Shown here: in pieces, positions 43,201 through 53,584 of the stretch | Numbering within the stretch: position 1 is the stretch's first letter | How the letters are laid out: each line of letters opens with the position of its first letter | Assembly (NCBI RefSeq): GCF_964355755.1 | Contig: NC_092677.1 | Span: 24,586,101 to 24,646,100 of the forward strand | DNA: 60,000 nt | Reading direction: 5' to 3' | DNA from: Antedon mediterranea | Lineage: Eukaryota > Echinodermata > Crinoidea > Comatulida > Antedonidae | Notes under the pieces: generated by a model | Databases searched by the model: none | Told to the model about the DNA's origin: nothing | Seen by the model: only the letters and a program-made list of their open reading frames with translations | Position numbers and translations under genes: made by a program

Positions 43201-44207
43201 ATATAAATAATCTTTTTATGAATAGTTGTAATTTAGTAGGTAGCACTATGTCTGATATGCTAAATATACAAATATCTAGTAGTACGCATGTAAATAGTAT
43301 GTTAAAGGAAACTGTTGCAAAGTATCTAGAATCTAAAAAAATGACCATTGAATTACATAGAAATGACCTTTCAGATATGGATGCAGATTCACTCGGACAG
43401 CTGATAGACGTTCACTTTTATAGTGGACTATATTTTTTTCGTTTAAAATGGAAAGGTGATTATAATCTATCAGCCAAGAACTTACAAGCTCTTCTAATTT
43501 CACCTCAGAAGTACAGATTTCTAAGAGTCGGTTGTGTTGATTTGAATAATGTAGACCTATCATCAATTAATGGAAGTACACTAGCTAACATTTTTATTGT
43601 ATTTCCAAAAATAACACGTCTTTTTATGAATAATTGTAATTTAGTAGGTAGCATTATTTCTGATATGCTAAATACACAAATATCTAGTAGTACGCATGTA
43701 AAAAGTATGTTGAAGGAAACTGTTGCAAAGTATCTAGAATCTAAAGAAATTACAATTACATTAAGTGGAAATAACCTTTCAGATATTGATACAGATTTAC
43801 TCGGGAAGGTGATAAACTTTGAAGCATCCGTGTCGTTAACATGGACAGATTATAATCTATCAGCCAAAAACTTAAAAGCCCTTCTAATTTCAGCTCAGAA
43901 GTACACAGTTTTAAGAGTCGTTACTGTTAATTTGAATTATGTAGACCTATCCTCAATTAATGGAAGTACACTAGCTAACATTTTTATTGTATTTCCAAAT
44001 ATAACAGATCTTTTTATGAGTAATTGTAATTTAGTAGGTAGCACTATTTCTGATATGCTAAATACACAAATATCTAGTAGTACGCATGTAAATAGTATGT
44101 TGAAGGAAACTGTTGCAAAGTATCTACAGTCTAACAAAAAAAAAATTACCATTGGATTAGGTGGAAATAACCTTTCAGATATTGGTGATAGACTTAAGAT
44201 TTCATAG
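28109..44207 (+). CDS. Gene 2: DED-DED-TM-FN3-NACHT-LRR receptor, spliced
   Basis: Coding exons are 28232-28244, 28933-29463, 30100-30168, 31907-31981, 32602-32772, 32881-33024 and 40750-44207; total 4461 nt, giving 1486 aa. All borders are GT-AG and all joins are phase 1. Order: two DED-like folds, basic linker, TM helix, one fibronectin type III domain split over two exons, NACHT ATPase, LRRs. The first four exons match gene 1. NLRs sense stress or microbial cues and oligomerise through NACHT to bring death folds together; that role is inferred. The FN3 domain and TM segment between death fold and NACHT are unusual for an NLR. A transposon and a satellite fill the last intron. LRR coding stops early: more LRR DNA follows out of frame. 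Confidence 0.82.
28409..28582. mobile_element. Short MITE flanked by TTAA
   Basis: Inverted arms AGCGTGGTTCCCACTAG and CTAGTGGAACCACGC extend about 70 bp with changes and include GACGCAACGCAAGGACGTAA-type sequence. TTAA at both ends suits a piggyBac-type target site. It lies in intron 1 of gene 2 and has no ORF. Confidence 0.75.
28933..29463 (+). CDS. Gene 2 exon 2: tandem DED-like domains
   Basis: 531 nt, phase 1-1. It differs from the gene 1 exon (7441-7971) at 17 bases by direct comparison; 15 of these alter the protein (12 residues) and 2 are silent. Changes sit mostly at charged or polar positions. The two death folds are otherwise intact. Confidence 0.8.
29577..29780 (+). repeat. Decayed partial duplicate of the DED exon and intron
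   Basis: GCTTGATTATTGATCTT and the following bases repeat the last third of the DED exon with deletions, and the following ATCCTGATA to ACCAGTATA stretch repeats the intron start. It is out of frame and not usable as an exon. Confidence 0.6.
30100..30168 (+). CDS. Gene 2 linker exon
   Basis: 69 nt, phase 1-1, acceptor TGATACAG, donor GTATGT. It encodes GEQQVDIVENRDFELPGTA followed by four or so lysines, paralogous to 9598-9651 with conserved flanks. Confidence 0.72.
30551..30613 (-). repeat. tRNA-like sequence (pseudo-tRNA or SINE head)
   Basis: On the minus strand it has an A-box (TGGTCTAACGG), a paired anticodon-like arm (TCTGC and GCAGG around ATATCAA) and a B-box (GAGTTCGAGTC). The acceptor stem does not pair and the T stem has two mismatches, so it is not a working tRNA. 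Confidence 0.55.
31560..31715 (-). mobile_element. tRNA-derived SINE
   Basis: The minus strand has a tRNA-like head ending in a GGGTTCAAATC B-box next to CCCAGGTCCTGGG, with a TTGTTAATC loop like tRNA-Asn, then a body containing GCTGTCACAGTTC. The body is shared with a headless copy at 9840-9945. The forward ORF starting at 31648 crosses it by chance. Confidence 0.55.
31907..31981 (+). CDS. Gene 2 TM exon
   Basis: 75 nt, phase 1-1, acceptor CTTTATAG, donor GTGATG. It encodes ALVVAVVIAVIAVVVITFI then TTRPIG, a strong membrane helix homologous to the gene 1 TM exons. Only one copy is present here. Skipping it would keep the frame. Confidence 0.75.
32602..33024 (+). CDS. Gene 2 fibronectin type III domain (two exons)
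   Basis: Exons 32602-32772 and 32881-33024 join in phase 1. Features: the opening RPNAPTVTLLEQNLTSITL, DLIFYNISFKY and, in the second exon, SEKPYKIRVAGKNKYMLGY, which match the A, C and F strands of FN3 (Pro-rich start, Y.I.. and the Y.I.V.A.N motif). The splitting intron is a common FN3 arrangement. It follows the TM exon, as expected for a domain facing away from the death folds. Confidence 0.78.
34372..35215 (-). pseudogene. Transposon-encoded fragment 2, possible PIN-like nuclease
   Basis: Several overlapping minus-strand frames (34964-35215, 34680-34976, 34372-34560) continue the same protein: LLSERDNFSLCETLKYEL, then VIDGGWLIHQTPW, VEVIFDTYTHASIKDHEHKRR and ADADMLIVDATNVW. Conserved acidic residues (DGG, FDTY, DADM) recall PIN/NYN-type nucleases, an inference. 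Stops and shifts show decay. Confidence 0.55.
35371..35760 (-). pseudogene. Transposon-encoded fragment 1, orphan family
   Basis: 129 codons with the hallmark segments DPATWAIFCNG, YWAG-like QWAGVWSDIAIEQTLMR and SKSQGGLSMGR. These recur in multi-copy unannotated proteins of many invertebrates and fish (recalled pattern, not searched). No start upstream was identified; the frame is lost after 35371. Confidence 0.6.
36830..37150. repeat. Diverged intronic duplication (partner 40310-40660)
   Basis: Both contain an ATTAAACAT-rich start, TTCAATATTATG/ATCATGG, then GAGATATT(T/G)AGATCGAAGG, TTTTGGACAAA and CAGATTGT followed by TTTTTTGCAATA. The right copy ends about 90 bases before the NACHT acceptor, so the left copy may mark a lost NACHT exon border. 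Confidence 0.6.
37838..38930. repeat. Tandem repeat, three units of about 365 bp
   Basis: GTAGGGGGTAAC starts the units at 37838, 38211 and 38572 (spacing 373 and 361). Each continues with CAGATTTGCATTTTC, a TGTAGTGTAT block and AGAGGTCA(A/G)AAGGTCA. The 86-codon ORF at 37658-37918 runs into unit 1 and is not supported. Confidence 0.8.
39484..39515. repeat. Perfect 15-bp-arm palindrome
   Basis: TAGAGATATTATAGT, two bases TC, then the exact reverse complement. A version with a shortened left arm occurs at 28258-28284, next to the first donor of the same gene. Confidence 0.75.
40750..44207 (+). CDS. Gene 2 NACHT-LRR exon
   Basis: Acceptor TCTTTTCAG, phase 1; stop TAG at 44205. The first residues are DEIIRNFLTAEQK, shared with gene 3. 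NACHT: Walker A GEGGVGKTT (about 41000), Walker B ELIVLLDGLDELE (about 41240) and the MTSRPG sensor motif (about 41345). A helical region follows to about 42750, then LRRs of the form LTELDLSHNDL and NNCNLVGS. From about 43100 three nearly identical units of about 400 bp repeat. The last unit is damaged and ends at RLKIS. The ATG at 40863 is internal and not the start. ATP binding looks intact. Confidence 0.88.
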
Positions 44208-44920
44208 TAGGCATTTGTTGCTTTATTAAATTTGGAAAGGTGGTTATAATCTACAAGTTCTTCTAATTTCACCTCAAAAGTACAGATTTCTAAGAGTCGA
44301 GGGTGTTGATTTGAATAATCCAGACCTATCATCAATTAATGGAAGTATACTAGCTAACATTTGTTTTGTATTTCCAAAGTTAACCCATCTTTCTAAGATT
44401 GGATGCAATTTAGTAGGTACCATTATTACTGATATGCTAAATACATGTAGAGAAATGAATATTGAACTGAACGAGAATTCAATATCACTAATGAACAATA
44501 ACATTTCTATTGATGGCGAATCGTTACTTAAATTATTGTGTTATAAGAAACGATGAATACAGATGCTCAGAAACATTAGAGTGGAGGAGATATAGTTTAA
44601 CAGGTGGCAATCTTAAAGATATATTACAACGACCTAATAACAATGAATTAAAGTGGAAATATGTTGATTTAACGGATATAGATCTATCTTTAATTAGTGG
44701 TGTTACATTAGCGAAAATATTTAAATTATTTCCAAACTTAACTTATATAAGACTGAAAATATCAGACGATATTCAGCGAGAAATGTTGAAGGAATGCGTT
44801 AAACTCAGTGTTTCATTAGAAAATATCACAATTGATGTTTCATTTTCCTCTGGACAGTTCTGCCTTCAACGAGAGATAATTGAAAAAAAAGGACGTTTAA
44901 TTTATACAAATTTGTTATAG
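44208..44920 (+). pseudogene. Out-of-frame LRR continuation after gene 2
   Basis: LRR homology goes on past the stop in other frames: 44311-44556 (NNPDLSSINGSILANI) and 44510-44920 (LKDILQRPNNNELKW, ending CLQREIIEKKGRLIY and a stop). A deletion near 44235 and another near 44535 break the frame. The end matches 1040-1430. It is the former C-terminus of gene 2. Confidence 0.75.
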
Positions 44921-46062
44921 GACATGACATGAGAATATAATTTACAGATACAAACTTACCTCAATGTCCCCAAACAATGTGCTTTAATATAAGTTTTGTT
45001 GCATAGGCTATGGAGAAATAAAATCGAATTTATGTTTGTATTCTGTGGAAATATAGGTTATTGGCATTAAACGTTATGATCGTACGTTAAACAGATTTTG
45101 TTTTTATGTAATGTCCATAGAATGTGGTACTTATCTTGACACTTGTCCTATGAAACAATTTGCCGTTTCCTTTCTTAAACGTTTCGTATAAATCTACAAC
45201 TTCATGTTACAGACAGTTTCTGTTGGTTTGCATCATCCTCGAACGTTTTTGTTAATTAATTAATCAATTTATTGTATGGATATTTCATTTTCATTTATAA
45301 TGTTAAATTTCAATCACTTTTTAAAAGTTAATAAATGGTTCAATTGTATACTTTATTCTATCACATGTTTATTTGCGTTAATGTAAAATTAATGTAACGT
45401 ATATTGATTAATATGGTATAATATATAAATATATTCTGGTTTTTTTTTAATTATTTTAAATACTTTATTAGTTATTTAATGTTAGGTGTACAATATCATA
45501 TTATCAATTTGCATTTAATAAAAGTTTAATTGTAAATATTGTAAATATTTCAATGCTAAACTTAATTATTAACAATAAATGGATGTACCGATAAATATAC
45601 TGTATATAATAATATAGATTTAGCAAATGTGTATAATAAATAGAGAATTTGTAAACATTTGATATAGGCCTATTAAGAACAGATTCAGTGATTGTTCAAA
45701 TGTTGGAAAGATAAACACTAGTAAAGTTAGCGAAGGAAATAAAGTATGGTTGAGAATTATATCTCGATATTTTGGTTGTGCTACAGACTGTCTGTTTATT
45801 CTGCATTGAATTTTTTTTTTTTCATTTTTCACATAGGCCTCCAAGAGGTAGATTTCATCTGCTTAAATTCATCTTTTATTATAGTTATTGGACATTTAAA
45901 TCTTTGCAATGCAGGTTATAAAATTTGTAGTAAATAGCCTTGCCGAATTACTAATAAATGTACTAAATGAATGTTGCTTCTGTCAAAAGTATTTACGTGC
46001 GTTTTATTCCGTTCATTATACACAAAATAGTATAACAATTTATTATTTAAATCGTAATGCGT

Positions 46063-46112
46063 AATAATAATAATAACACTAATATTAATAATAATAATAA
46101 TAATAATAAATA
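46063..46112. repeat. (AAT)n microsatellite
   Basis: Runs of AAT on the + strand, the likely tail of the minus-strand LINE that follows. Confidence 0.7.
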
Positions 46113-46119
46113 ATATATT

Positions 46120-46880
46120 TATACAGGATAAAACAATCAGATAACAGTGTATCTGTTTTACATTGTGGTCCTGTCTTAATCAAAATATACATAAGAGAAA
46201 CTAAATTAAATATAATACAGTGTTTATGAAAAGAAATGAGATTTGTATCTAGCCTTAAAGGACGTAATTGTTGGTGCCGATTTAATATTAATTGGTAGAC
46301 TGTTCCATATTTTTGCGCCTGCAACTTTAAAGGACGAATTCATTTTACTAAGGGTGTATTTAGGTATTGTTACATTCAAATTTTCTACTCCACGTGTTAA
46401 GTGGGTGTGAATATCGCGAATCAATTCAATTTCATTTACTAATCTAATTGGTGCAAGGCCGTAAACACATTTATACATTAGACATGCTAGGGAGAAATCT
46501 CGTTTCTCTTCAAGAGTTTGCCACGATAGGTTCTGGATGATGTTGTCACCCCTTACATTAATATAATTCGAGCAGCTCTTTTTTGATGTCGCTTTAAAAT
46601 ATTTTTGTTTAACTCTGTCGTATTTCCCCAGACTGTTATAGCATAATCACTACAAGGCTGAATTGTACTTATATATAGAGTTTCTAGTAACGGTTTACTT
46701 AAACTACTAGCCATTTTAATTAGCATTGTTATTTTATATCCAATATTTTTACTAATACATTGAGTATTTTGTTTCCAAGTTAACATTTCATCGATTACGA
46801 CTCCCAGATACCTTATACTATCAACTTGTTCTAATTTACTGGTTCCAATTTGTATATTTAAATCATTACTGTCAGCTGTA
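46120..46880 (-). mobile_element. LINE fragment, end of reverse transcriptase ORF
   Basis: Minus-strand remains of the C-terminal RT region: VDSIRYLGVVIDEMLTW, then SDYAITVWGN and KRHQKRAARIIL, and after a frameshift near 46550 FSLACLMYKCVYGLAP and GAKIWNSLPINI. This pattern closes the ORF2 of CR1/L2/Rex-type elements. 5' truncated, with an (AAT)n tail, as usual for dead LINEs. It may be the same broad group as the ORF at 1-967. Confidence 0.75.
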
Positions 46881-47409
46881 TGATTGTTTCTTAGTTACAT
46901 AATTCGTATACATCAAACACTAAGCCTGTTGAAAGATCATACTAAATGTTTCTTTCTGCCACTAAATTAAAAATTAGATCCCATTTCATCTTATATATTA
47001 ACCATATTAACGTTATAGAAGTCCACGGTTGGAAGAGTCTATATGTAAATTGACGGACTGCAGCGTAAAATTAACAGCGCACAATTTAACGGCTGCGGTC
47101 AGCGTAATTTTTTTAATGTTTTATATACATGTTTCTGAACATGCTCAGAATGAATTTCTGACTGTTTGGATTGCTTGTGCGTCATAAGAAGGTACGTGGA
47201 AAACCCTGTCATATGGGTTATAATTATTGCATTTCGCCGGGATTCCCCATCATTTAAGTATTTCCGTAGTACCATAATTATATTTATCTTCATTTCCCTA
47301 CGTCCGTAATATTGGGCAGAATTTCCGTAGACGGACGTTCCGAACTTTGAAATAACAGTGTTTAATTGCTTCTTTCTGCAAATTTCGATCATCTTTTCTT
47401 TTATTTATT

Positions 47410-47860
47410 TATTTATTTCGTTTTTTTTTAGTAGGGTAGCCCTCTCAGTAATAAAATAAAACTGCTCTTCCGAGGGGCCCTACGGCACATTTAAACAAAA
47501 TTTGAAAACAACTTAAACTAAACTTAAACTAAAACTTAAACTAAAACTAAACTTCAATGCATGTTCTCATTATTATTATACTTTTATACCATATTTAAAT
47601 ATATTTCACTGGAACCATCCTAGACCACCGGCAACAATAAATGAATCTTAACAAGTGATTTAAAACGGTTATAATTGTTTTGTTTTCTTAATTCATAAGG
47701 TAGGCCATTCCAGAGTGAACTTCCATAATAAACAAAACTACGTTTGTATATTTCGAGGTTACATCTGGGCAAATACAACAGATTATTTTCATAGTTTCTG
47801 GTTTGAATATTGTGGTTTCTGGAGTGTGGTTTAAGCAACACTGTTGTACAGTATAGTGGA
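47410..47860 (-). mobile_element. Second LINE 3' end fragment
   Basis: Minus-strand ORF 47620-47841 reads RSFVYYGSSLWNGLPYELR and FKSLVKIHLL, a LINE ORF2 end different from the one at 46120. Its 3' UTR has GTAGGGCCCCTCGG and an AAATAAATAAA tail (about 47400-47418). Confidence 0.65.
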
Positions 47861-48559
47861 TAAATGAAAATTAATTTTGTAAATTGTGGTTTAATTACTG
47901 ACTAATTTAGCATTTATTTCAAAATAATACAATTCAACGTTTTATTCAATATATATATATAGCAGCAACTTCACATTTTTTGTCTAACTTTTTAAAATTA
48001 TTAATTGATAACAGGTCTAGTAATTAATTTGTATTAATTGATTATAATTGCTGGAATAATATTGTCTATCCTTAGTTACCGGCGGAAAAAATATGCGGGA
48101 TAAATACTGCTTTTTACTACTGTAGTTCGATAGATATAGAGTGTCATTTCCGGCGAACTATAGGTGCCATTTATCATGCATTTTACGTGCAAGAGTACTA
48201 TTTCTGGCCACATAGAGGTGTCATTTACTTATACTTGGTTTCTATATGGCCCTGGACTCTTGGGCAACCCCCCTGCGACCGCCCCTGAAGATGGTAGAAC
48301 TACATACACCACTTTATTTTGGAAGCTTATTTGGGTAAAGTAAACTATACAGTCAGTTACGTTTTACAATGTCTCTATTTTTGGGTTTGGATATAATAAT
48401 ATAGAGACTTTAAGAATTATCGTACGTGTCGACAATTTCATTGTACTATTATCAATAGAAAGACCTATTTTCAAAAACCTATTTATTAAATTGCATTGAA
48501 GCAGAAAGTATTATACTAATACTAGGTGTACTGAGGCCTGTCATGGATTAGTATGTACC

Positions 48560-48696
48560 GTATACTGTACAGGCAAATTATAGGCTTGTTCTATAAGTAT
48601 AATTATACGAAAATCGAGTGATATAATAACAGTGTTGCTGTAACAATACGGCACAGGCAGGTCTGATTGATTTAAATTTTCTATTTATAAGCAAAG
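48560..48696 (+). other. Candidate 5' UTR first exon of gene 3
   Basis: Paralogous to about 3250-3414; it ends GCAAAG with donor GTAAGTTTTT at 48697. The next strong acceptor, TTTTACAG at 50402, opens the ATG exon of gene 3. The exon start is undefined. Confidence 0.4.
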
Positions 48697-49862
48697 GTAA
48701 GTTTTTTTTAAATTAAATTAGATTTGTATACAAGGTTAGTATGAGATTAGATTAGGTTAAGATAAACCATTGAAGACCACTGAAGCAATCGTATAGGCAT
48801 GTTTTAAGGTCTGTCATTAAGTTTTTTGCTTGCAATGAATCAATTTTCTGAGTATAAACTTGATAGTGTAGATTGTTAACGAAGACCACTCATAACAAAA
48901 TCACGAAGTGCATTATGGGCGTTATGGTGGTGTGCATTGTGGAACTGCTCACAGTGGGCCAGAATCGGAATCATGATTATGTGCCTCTAATTGTATAGAC
49001 CATTGAAATCGCATTAAGTTTGCAATGCATTGTGGGCGGTATGAGATGAGCATTGTGGGCGGTATGAGATGAGCATTGTGGAACTGCTCACGTGGGCCAG
49101 ACTCGGAATCATTATTCTATGAATATATCATTGTATAAAACAGACTATTCACGTCAAGTTTGGGTGTAATGGGATTGCGGAACGGTGATGGGTAGATGCA
49201 ACTAAATGTTAGTTTGGAGTTCGTTATTAGCGAAAATGCAATTTATTTAGATTATTTTATTCAGAAATCCAATCAGCTAGATATTAATATTAGAAGGATT
49301 AACATTATTTTGGAATCAGCGAAAATGCAATTCGTGCAATCCCGTTATCACGATTATAGCACAGTGTTTTGAGGTTGACCTTGTAACAAAAATACACTTT
49401 GGAATTTCTAAACTATTCTACATTCCTAAAAATAGATGTACACTATTTGATAATAATGCATAACAATGATAAACGCAATCAATATGGCTGTAACAATACA
49501 TGATAACTGATTTACAAATAGTGGCTATTAGTGGAATGATGAATCCAAAATAAAAACATGCGAAATTATTACAGTTGGTATCTTACGGATAGGTCGTTCT
49601 AATACTGTACAACATGTCTTCCAATGGAATTTCAATCAATTATCTATATTTTATAAATATTACAAACTAATACTATTTTACAGAATTAACCATAAAAACC
49701 TCTATTAGAAACAAATCAGGACAATTACATAATACATTACACCATATAACTTTGTGTGGCACGGTTGAATCACGAAGGATTAAATTGCTCCATGGTTGAA
49801 CATAGATGGTCATTTATACTGTCATTTGTAAGGTTAACGGGACTAGTAGCAATATGGGTTTC

Positions 49863-49988
49863 TTAAAGACCAACTCAGACAGCGTCGTACGACAAGGCTC
49901 GACGAGTCGTTTTGTCGGGAAAAGACCTAAGAATTACGCCCGACGCTATCGCAAGACGACTAGTCTCGTCGGACGGAGTTGGCCTTAA
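49863..49988. mobile_element. 126-bp MITE flanked by TTAA
   Basis: TTAA at both ends; inverted arms AGACCAACTCAGAC and GTCGGACGGAGTTGGCC with further pairing of GTCGTxxGACA-type sequence. GC content is well above its surroundings. The 60-codon ORF over it is chance. Confidence 0.6.
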
Positions 49989-50402
49989 TGTGTATTTGTT
50001 ATAATGACCATTGATGAAACGTATTTTCTGTCTAGAGGGCACACTAAATAGAAAATGAAAGTTCTTACAATGTCAACCTCTACAACTTGAATGTTTTAAA
50101 CGAAATATAAAGTAGTATAAACTTGTATTGGTCTGCTCGCCTAATTGTAACATTTAAAGTCATATCATAAAAGGGAGGTGCGCGTGTGAGTCACAATCTT
50201 GAGAGTGTACCGTACTGAATAAATATGTTTCAGCTGAAAAGTCATCATACATGGCACACTCAGACATTATGTTCAAATTGTAATTGATACATTATGTTTA
50301 AAATAATTATTATCGGATATTAGAAATACATATATATTACGGCATAAGTATAAAGATAACAAAGCGTAACTATGGAACTACTACTAACACTTTCTTTTAC
50401 AG

Positions 50403-53400
50403 TAACATAATGGAGGATAGATTTACAGACTTTCTTCAAGAATTCAGTGATGCCTATCCTGGTGAAGATGTAAAGGAGTTAAGATTACTTCTACATGACC
50501 ACCTACCGATTAGTGCACTGTATAAGAAACCCAACTTGGGAATGGATTTATTTACTGAACTCAAGAAGAAAGGTCTTATCGCATACCATGATGTTAACAT
50601 TATGTCAGAAATTGCAGAATTGACAGAAAATACTGCTGCAAAAGCCAGTGTAATGAGATACAAACAAGACGTTGTAGAATATTATGATGGTTTCGGTCCA
50701 TATCGGGCAAGTTTGAAGGAAAGGCGTAAACAACTTTATAAAGCTGTGTGTAGTATAACTGAAAATAAGGGGGGTGATTTTCACAAATTGATTGCGTTCT
50801 ACGGACTGCGTTCATACGGATTTACGAATAAATGGGATTTAGTATTTTATCTGGAGAGAGAACTCAAATTAGATACACAGATGAAGTTGAAGAGATTTGC
50901 CAATCATTTGGATGAAGGTGCAAAAACGATATTACTTAGTACGTATTCAAACCATTGTATTGTTGGAGGTAAAGGAACAACTACTATACTGCAAGGTTGG
51001 TTTTATATAATATATTTACTAACAATTAACAAGGTCTACGTGTAGTAGTAAATGCATTTATTATTTTTTTTCATTATTTAGAAACATCAATGTCAAACCG
51101 AATCTACAATAAACCAATTTATACTTGTATGACATTAGTAAAGTCTTGTAAGATATTATTTGTAAAACTGTTATTATTATAATACTGTAAAGTAAACTCT
51201 TTGAATTGTATAGATGAGGGGGTCAATTTTATTTCTTTATAATACAATTAACTTTTTTTCATTATTGAACATTATTTAACGACGGTAACCCCAAACAGAG
51301 TTGACTGCATAAGGCCCAATAATACAAATAATATCAGTTTTTATTATGATGCAATTAAAAATTGTTATTGATATTAAAATTCCTTTTGTTTCTTTATAGC
51401 TCTGATTGTTGCTTTCATCGTTCTTTTATTAAGCATCGGACTCTCAATGAACTACTATGGTAGTCAAAAATTGACAGCATTGACAGACAGCAAGTATATT
51501 TTAATAGAATTTGTATAAAAATAATACCTATACGGCGTACTATATGTCATGAATATCTTGTCTATGGCTTTAAAAGAAAGGATTGGGCGTCATTCAAATC
51601 CAAAAAATATATATTCTATTTAACATGATTGCACAACAGATGGTCAAACAATTTTGAATTATTTTTAATTTCAGATGAAATTATTAGAAACTTTCTGATA
51701 GCAGAACAGAAATTCCAATTTAGAAAATCAAGCAAACTACCGCCGACGTGGCAACACAATTATAACATTTTACAGATGTTTACCGATCCAGTGTTATATA
51801 TTAAGCATAAACACATGAAAGAGGGAACACAAATACCATTAAAAGAACTTTTAGGTGTTGTCAAATCCATGGATTCATGTAAAGTATGCATGACGGGAAA
51901 TGGAGGAATTGGTAAGACCACTTTACTTCAGTATATATCTTACAACTGGGCAGCGAATTCAGATTCCACTTTTGCTGGTAAAATATTATTTCTTATAAAT
52001 GTAAGAGATATCAGGGCAGGTCAAAAAATTACAGATGTGATTGTAGAGCAAGTTGAACTTGGTATTTTTAGTAAAAATACAAGACTCCCGAAAAGTAAAA
52101 CAATTGTAGAAGCCTTTATAGAGAGACATGACAAAGAATTAGTTGTGCTGTTGGATGGATTAGATGAGTTAGAATATGGTGCTGTAGGCCCAAAAAGGAT
52201 ATTAGAAGGCAACGAAATGAGGGAAAGCACAGTTATTATGACATCACGACCCGGTTTTGCTGGAGACTTACTTAATCATTGCGATTTAGATGTTAACATA
52301 AAAGGGTTTTCTGAAAATAACATCAAGGCTTATATTCAAAAGTATTTTATTGAAAAACCTGCGCTTGGCGTTTCATTGAGTGCAGAATTCAAACTGAATT
52401 CGAAATATGCAAGTGATTGGGGTGGTGATAATAAAATGATATTTGAACTATTGCACTCCCCTTTTGTATTACTTAAAATGTGTACAATATGGGAACATCA
52501 AAACATAATTCCTAACAATTTTGAAGGCTTTTTTATAGAAATGTTTCGCTGCATTTTAAATCAGAACTTTAACATAATTAGTACTTCAAAAGCAATACCA
52601 GCGTTTAGCGACTTTCCGGGAGAATTTACCAAATCCATTTTAATATTAGGACATATTAGTTACAAAATATTACAACAAAATTTACTTCATTTTACTAAAT
52701 GGGATTTAAGAAAACTAGTAAAAAATGTACATTTAGTTGACTTATCACTTAAATTAGGTTTTGTTTACAAAGACATTCATCCAAATCCAAACTCATTTTC
52801 AGAGACTTACCGATATCCACATAAGTTACTAGCAGAGGCCCTAGCGGGGTTTTATTTGTGTTACAAGAGTCAATTTGAGACATTAGATTTTCAAGAAAGT
52901 GAAAACATAAGAACTAACGCGTATCTACATATGACAAGAGTGTTTACAATTAGTTTTCTAGGTTCCAATGCTGACACAATTATGAAACACTGGTTAGTGA
53001 ACAATGCTTCAAATTATTATTCCTTTGCGAGATATTTTCAATATGTAAACCAAGCACACGAAGAAAGAGTATTACAATCACTGGATAAACACCTATCCAA
53101 AGAAATGAAAATGCACGTTGACATCTTAAATCATTCTTTTAAAACGTTTCAGAGAAATAACAATTTACATTTAATACAGCTTTTGAAAATATTGTATGAC
53201 GAACTTACAGGTAATATAGAGAAAGTGTTACAGAAAGTCAGCATATTTATAAATGAATCAGATGAGAAATCATCTTGCAAGGTTGTAGCGCACGTCTCAA
53301 TAATATTGCAACTGTACAAGTCTGAAATTCCTAATATTAGGCCTAATAGACGTGGATACGATTACTATTTATTGTCACTAGTTAATAAATGGGGTGATAC

Positions 53401-53584
53401 AGCTATTGACATTCTTTCAAACGAATGGTCTCGATATTATTTAAATGAACAAATAAAATCACTTGATTTTTGGTACAATGATTTAGAAAATGATTTAGAA
53501 AATGAGTTATATAATAATAATATAATAATTTGGCTTATCCGGCTTTTTCAAATTGTTCCTAACCTTGAATTTCTCTATATGTAG
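50403..53584 (+). CDS. Gene 3: DED-like pair, TM, NACHT; LRR-less NLR
   Basis: Exons 50410-50968, 51400-51459 and 51675-53584 join in phase 1 and give 842 aa. The N-terminal exon differs from genes 1 and 2: DED-like FTDFLQEFSDAYPGED to IMSEIAELT (LLLHDHLPISALY, LFTELKKKGLI) and a second fold with FHKLIAFYGL and WDLVFYLERELKL. The TM exon encodes LIVAFIVLLLSIGLSM. NACHT: GNGGIGKTT, ELVVLLDGLDELE, MTSRPG; about two thirds identical to gene 2 by eye. The frame stops at TAG 53582, just at FLYM, where gene 2 goes on into LRRs. This is either a recent nonsense mutation or a working LRR-less form. Confidence 0.8.
50410..50968 (+). CDS. Gene 3 death-fold exon
   Basis: Acceptor TTTTACAG ends at 50402; ATG at 50410 eight bases into the exon; donor GGAGGTAAAG at 50969, phase 1. 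It encodes 186 residues with two DED-like folds. A decayed paralogue of the second fold lies at 13864-14017 in gene 1. The reading frame continues past the donor to 51045, which is intron. Confidence 0.75.
51400..51459 (+). CDS. Gene 3 TM exon
   Basis: 60 nt, phase 1-1, acceptor CTTTATAG, donor GTAGTC. It encodes a 20-residue hydrophobic helix ending MNYY. A later donor-like site exists but would break the phase. Confidence 0.65.
51675..53584 (+). CDS. Gene 3 NACHT exon
   Basis: Acceptor TTTCAG at 51674, phase 1; begins DEIIRNFLIAEQK as in gene 2. NACHT motifs complete; the helical region to VNKWGDTAIDILSNEW is conserved with gene 2. Ends at TAG 53582. The ATG at 51629 upstream is intronic. 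Confidence 0.85.

Larger units (their letters stand above)
44921..49470. repeat. Segmental duplication, copy B
   Basis: Collinear with 1431-4640 apart from extra DNA at about 45722-45925 and 46030-48290 (LINE pieces and simple repeats). The GCATTGTGGGCG cluster recurs at about 48905-49120. No gene is supported. Confidence 0.75.

Noticed and set aside
41045-44504. Minus-strand ORFs over the NACHT-LRR exons
   Set aside because: They are antisense shadows of conserved coding DNA, low in complexity and repeated because the LRR units repeat.
47099-47392. 97-codon minus-strand ORF
   Set aside because: Lies in LINE-derived and repeat-rich insertion DNA and shows no known motif.
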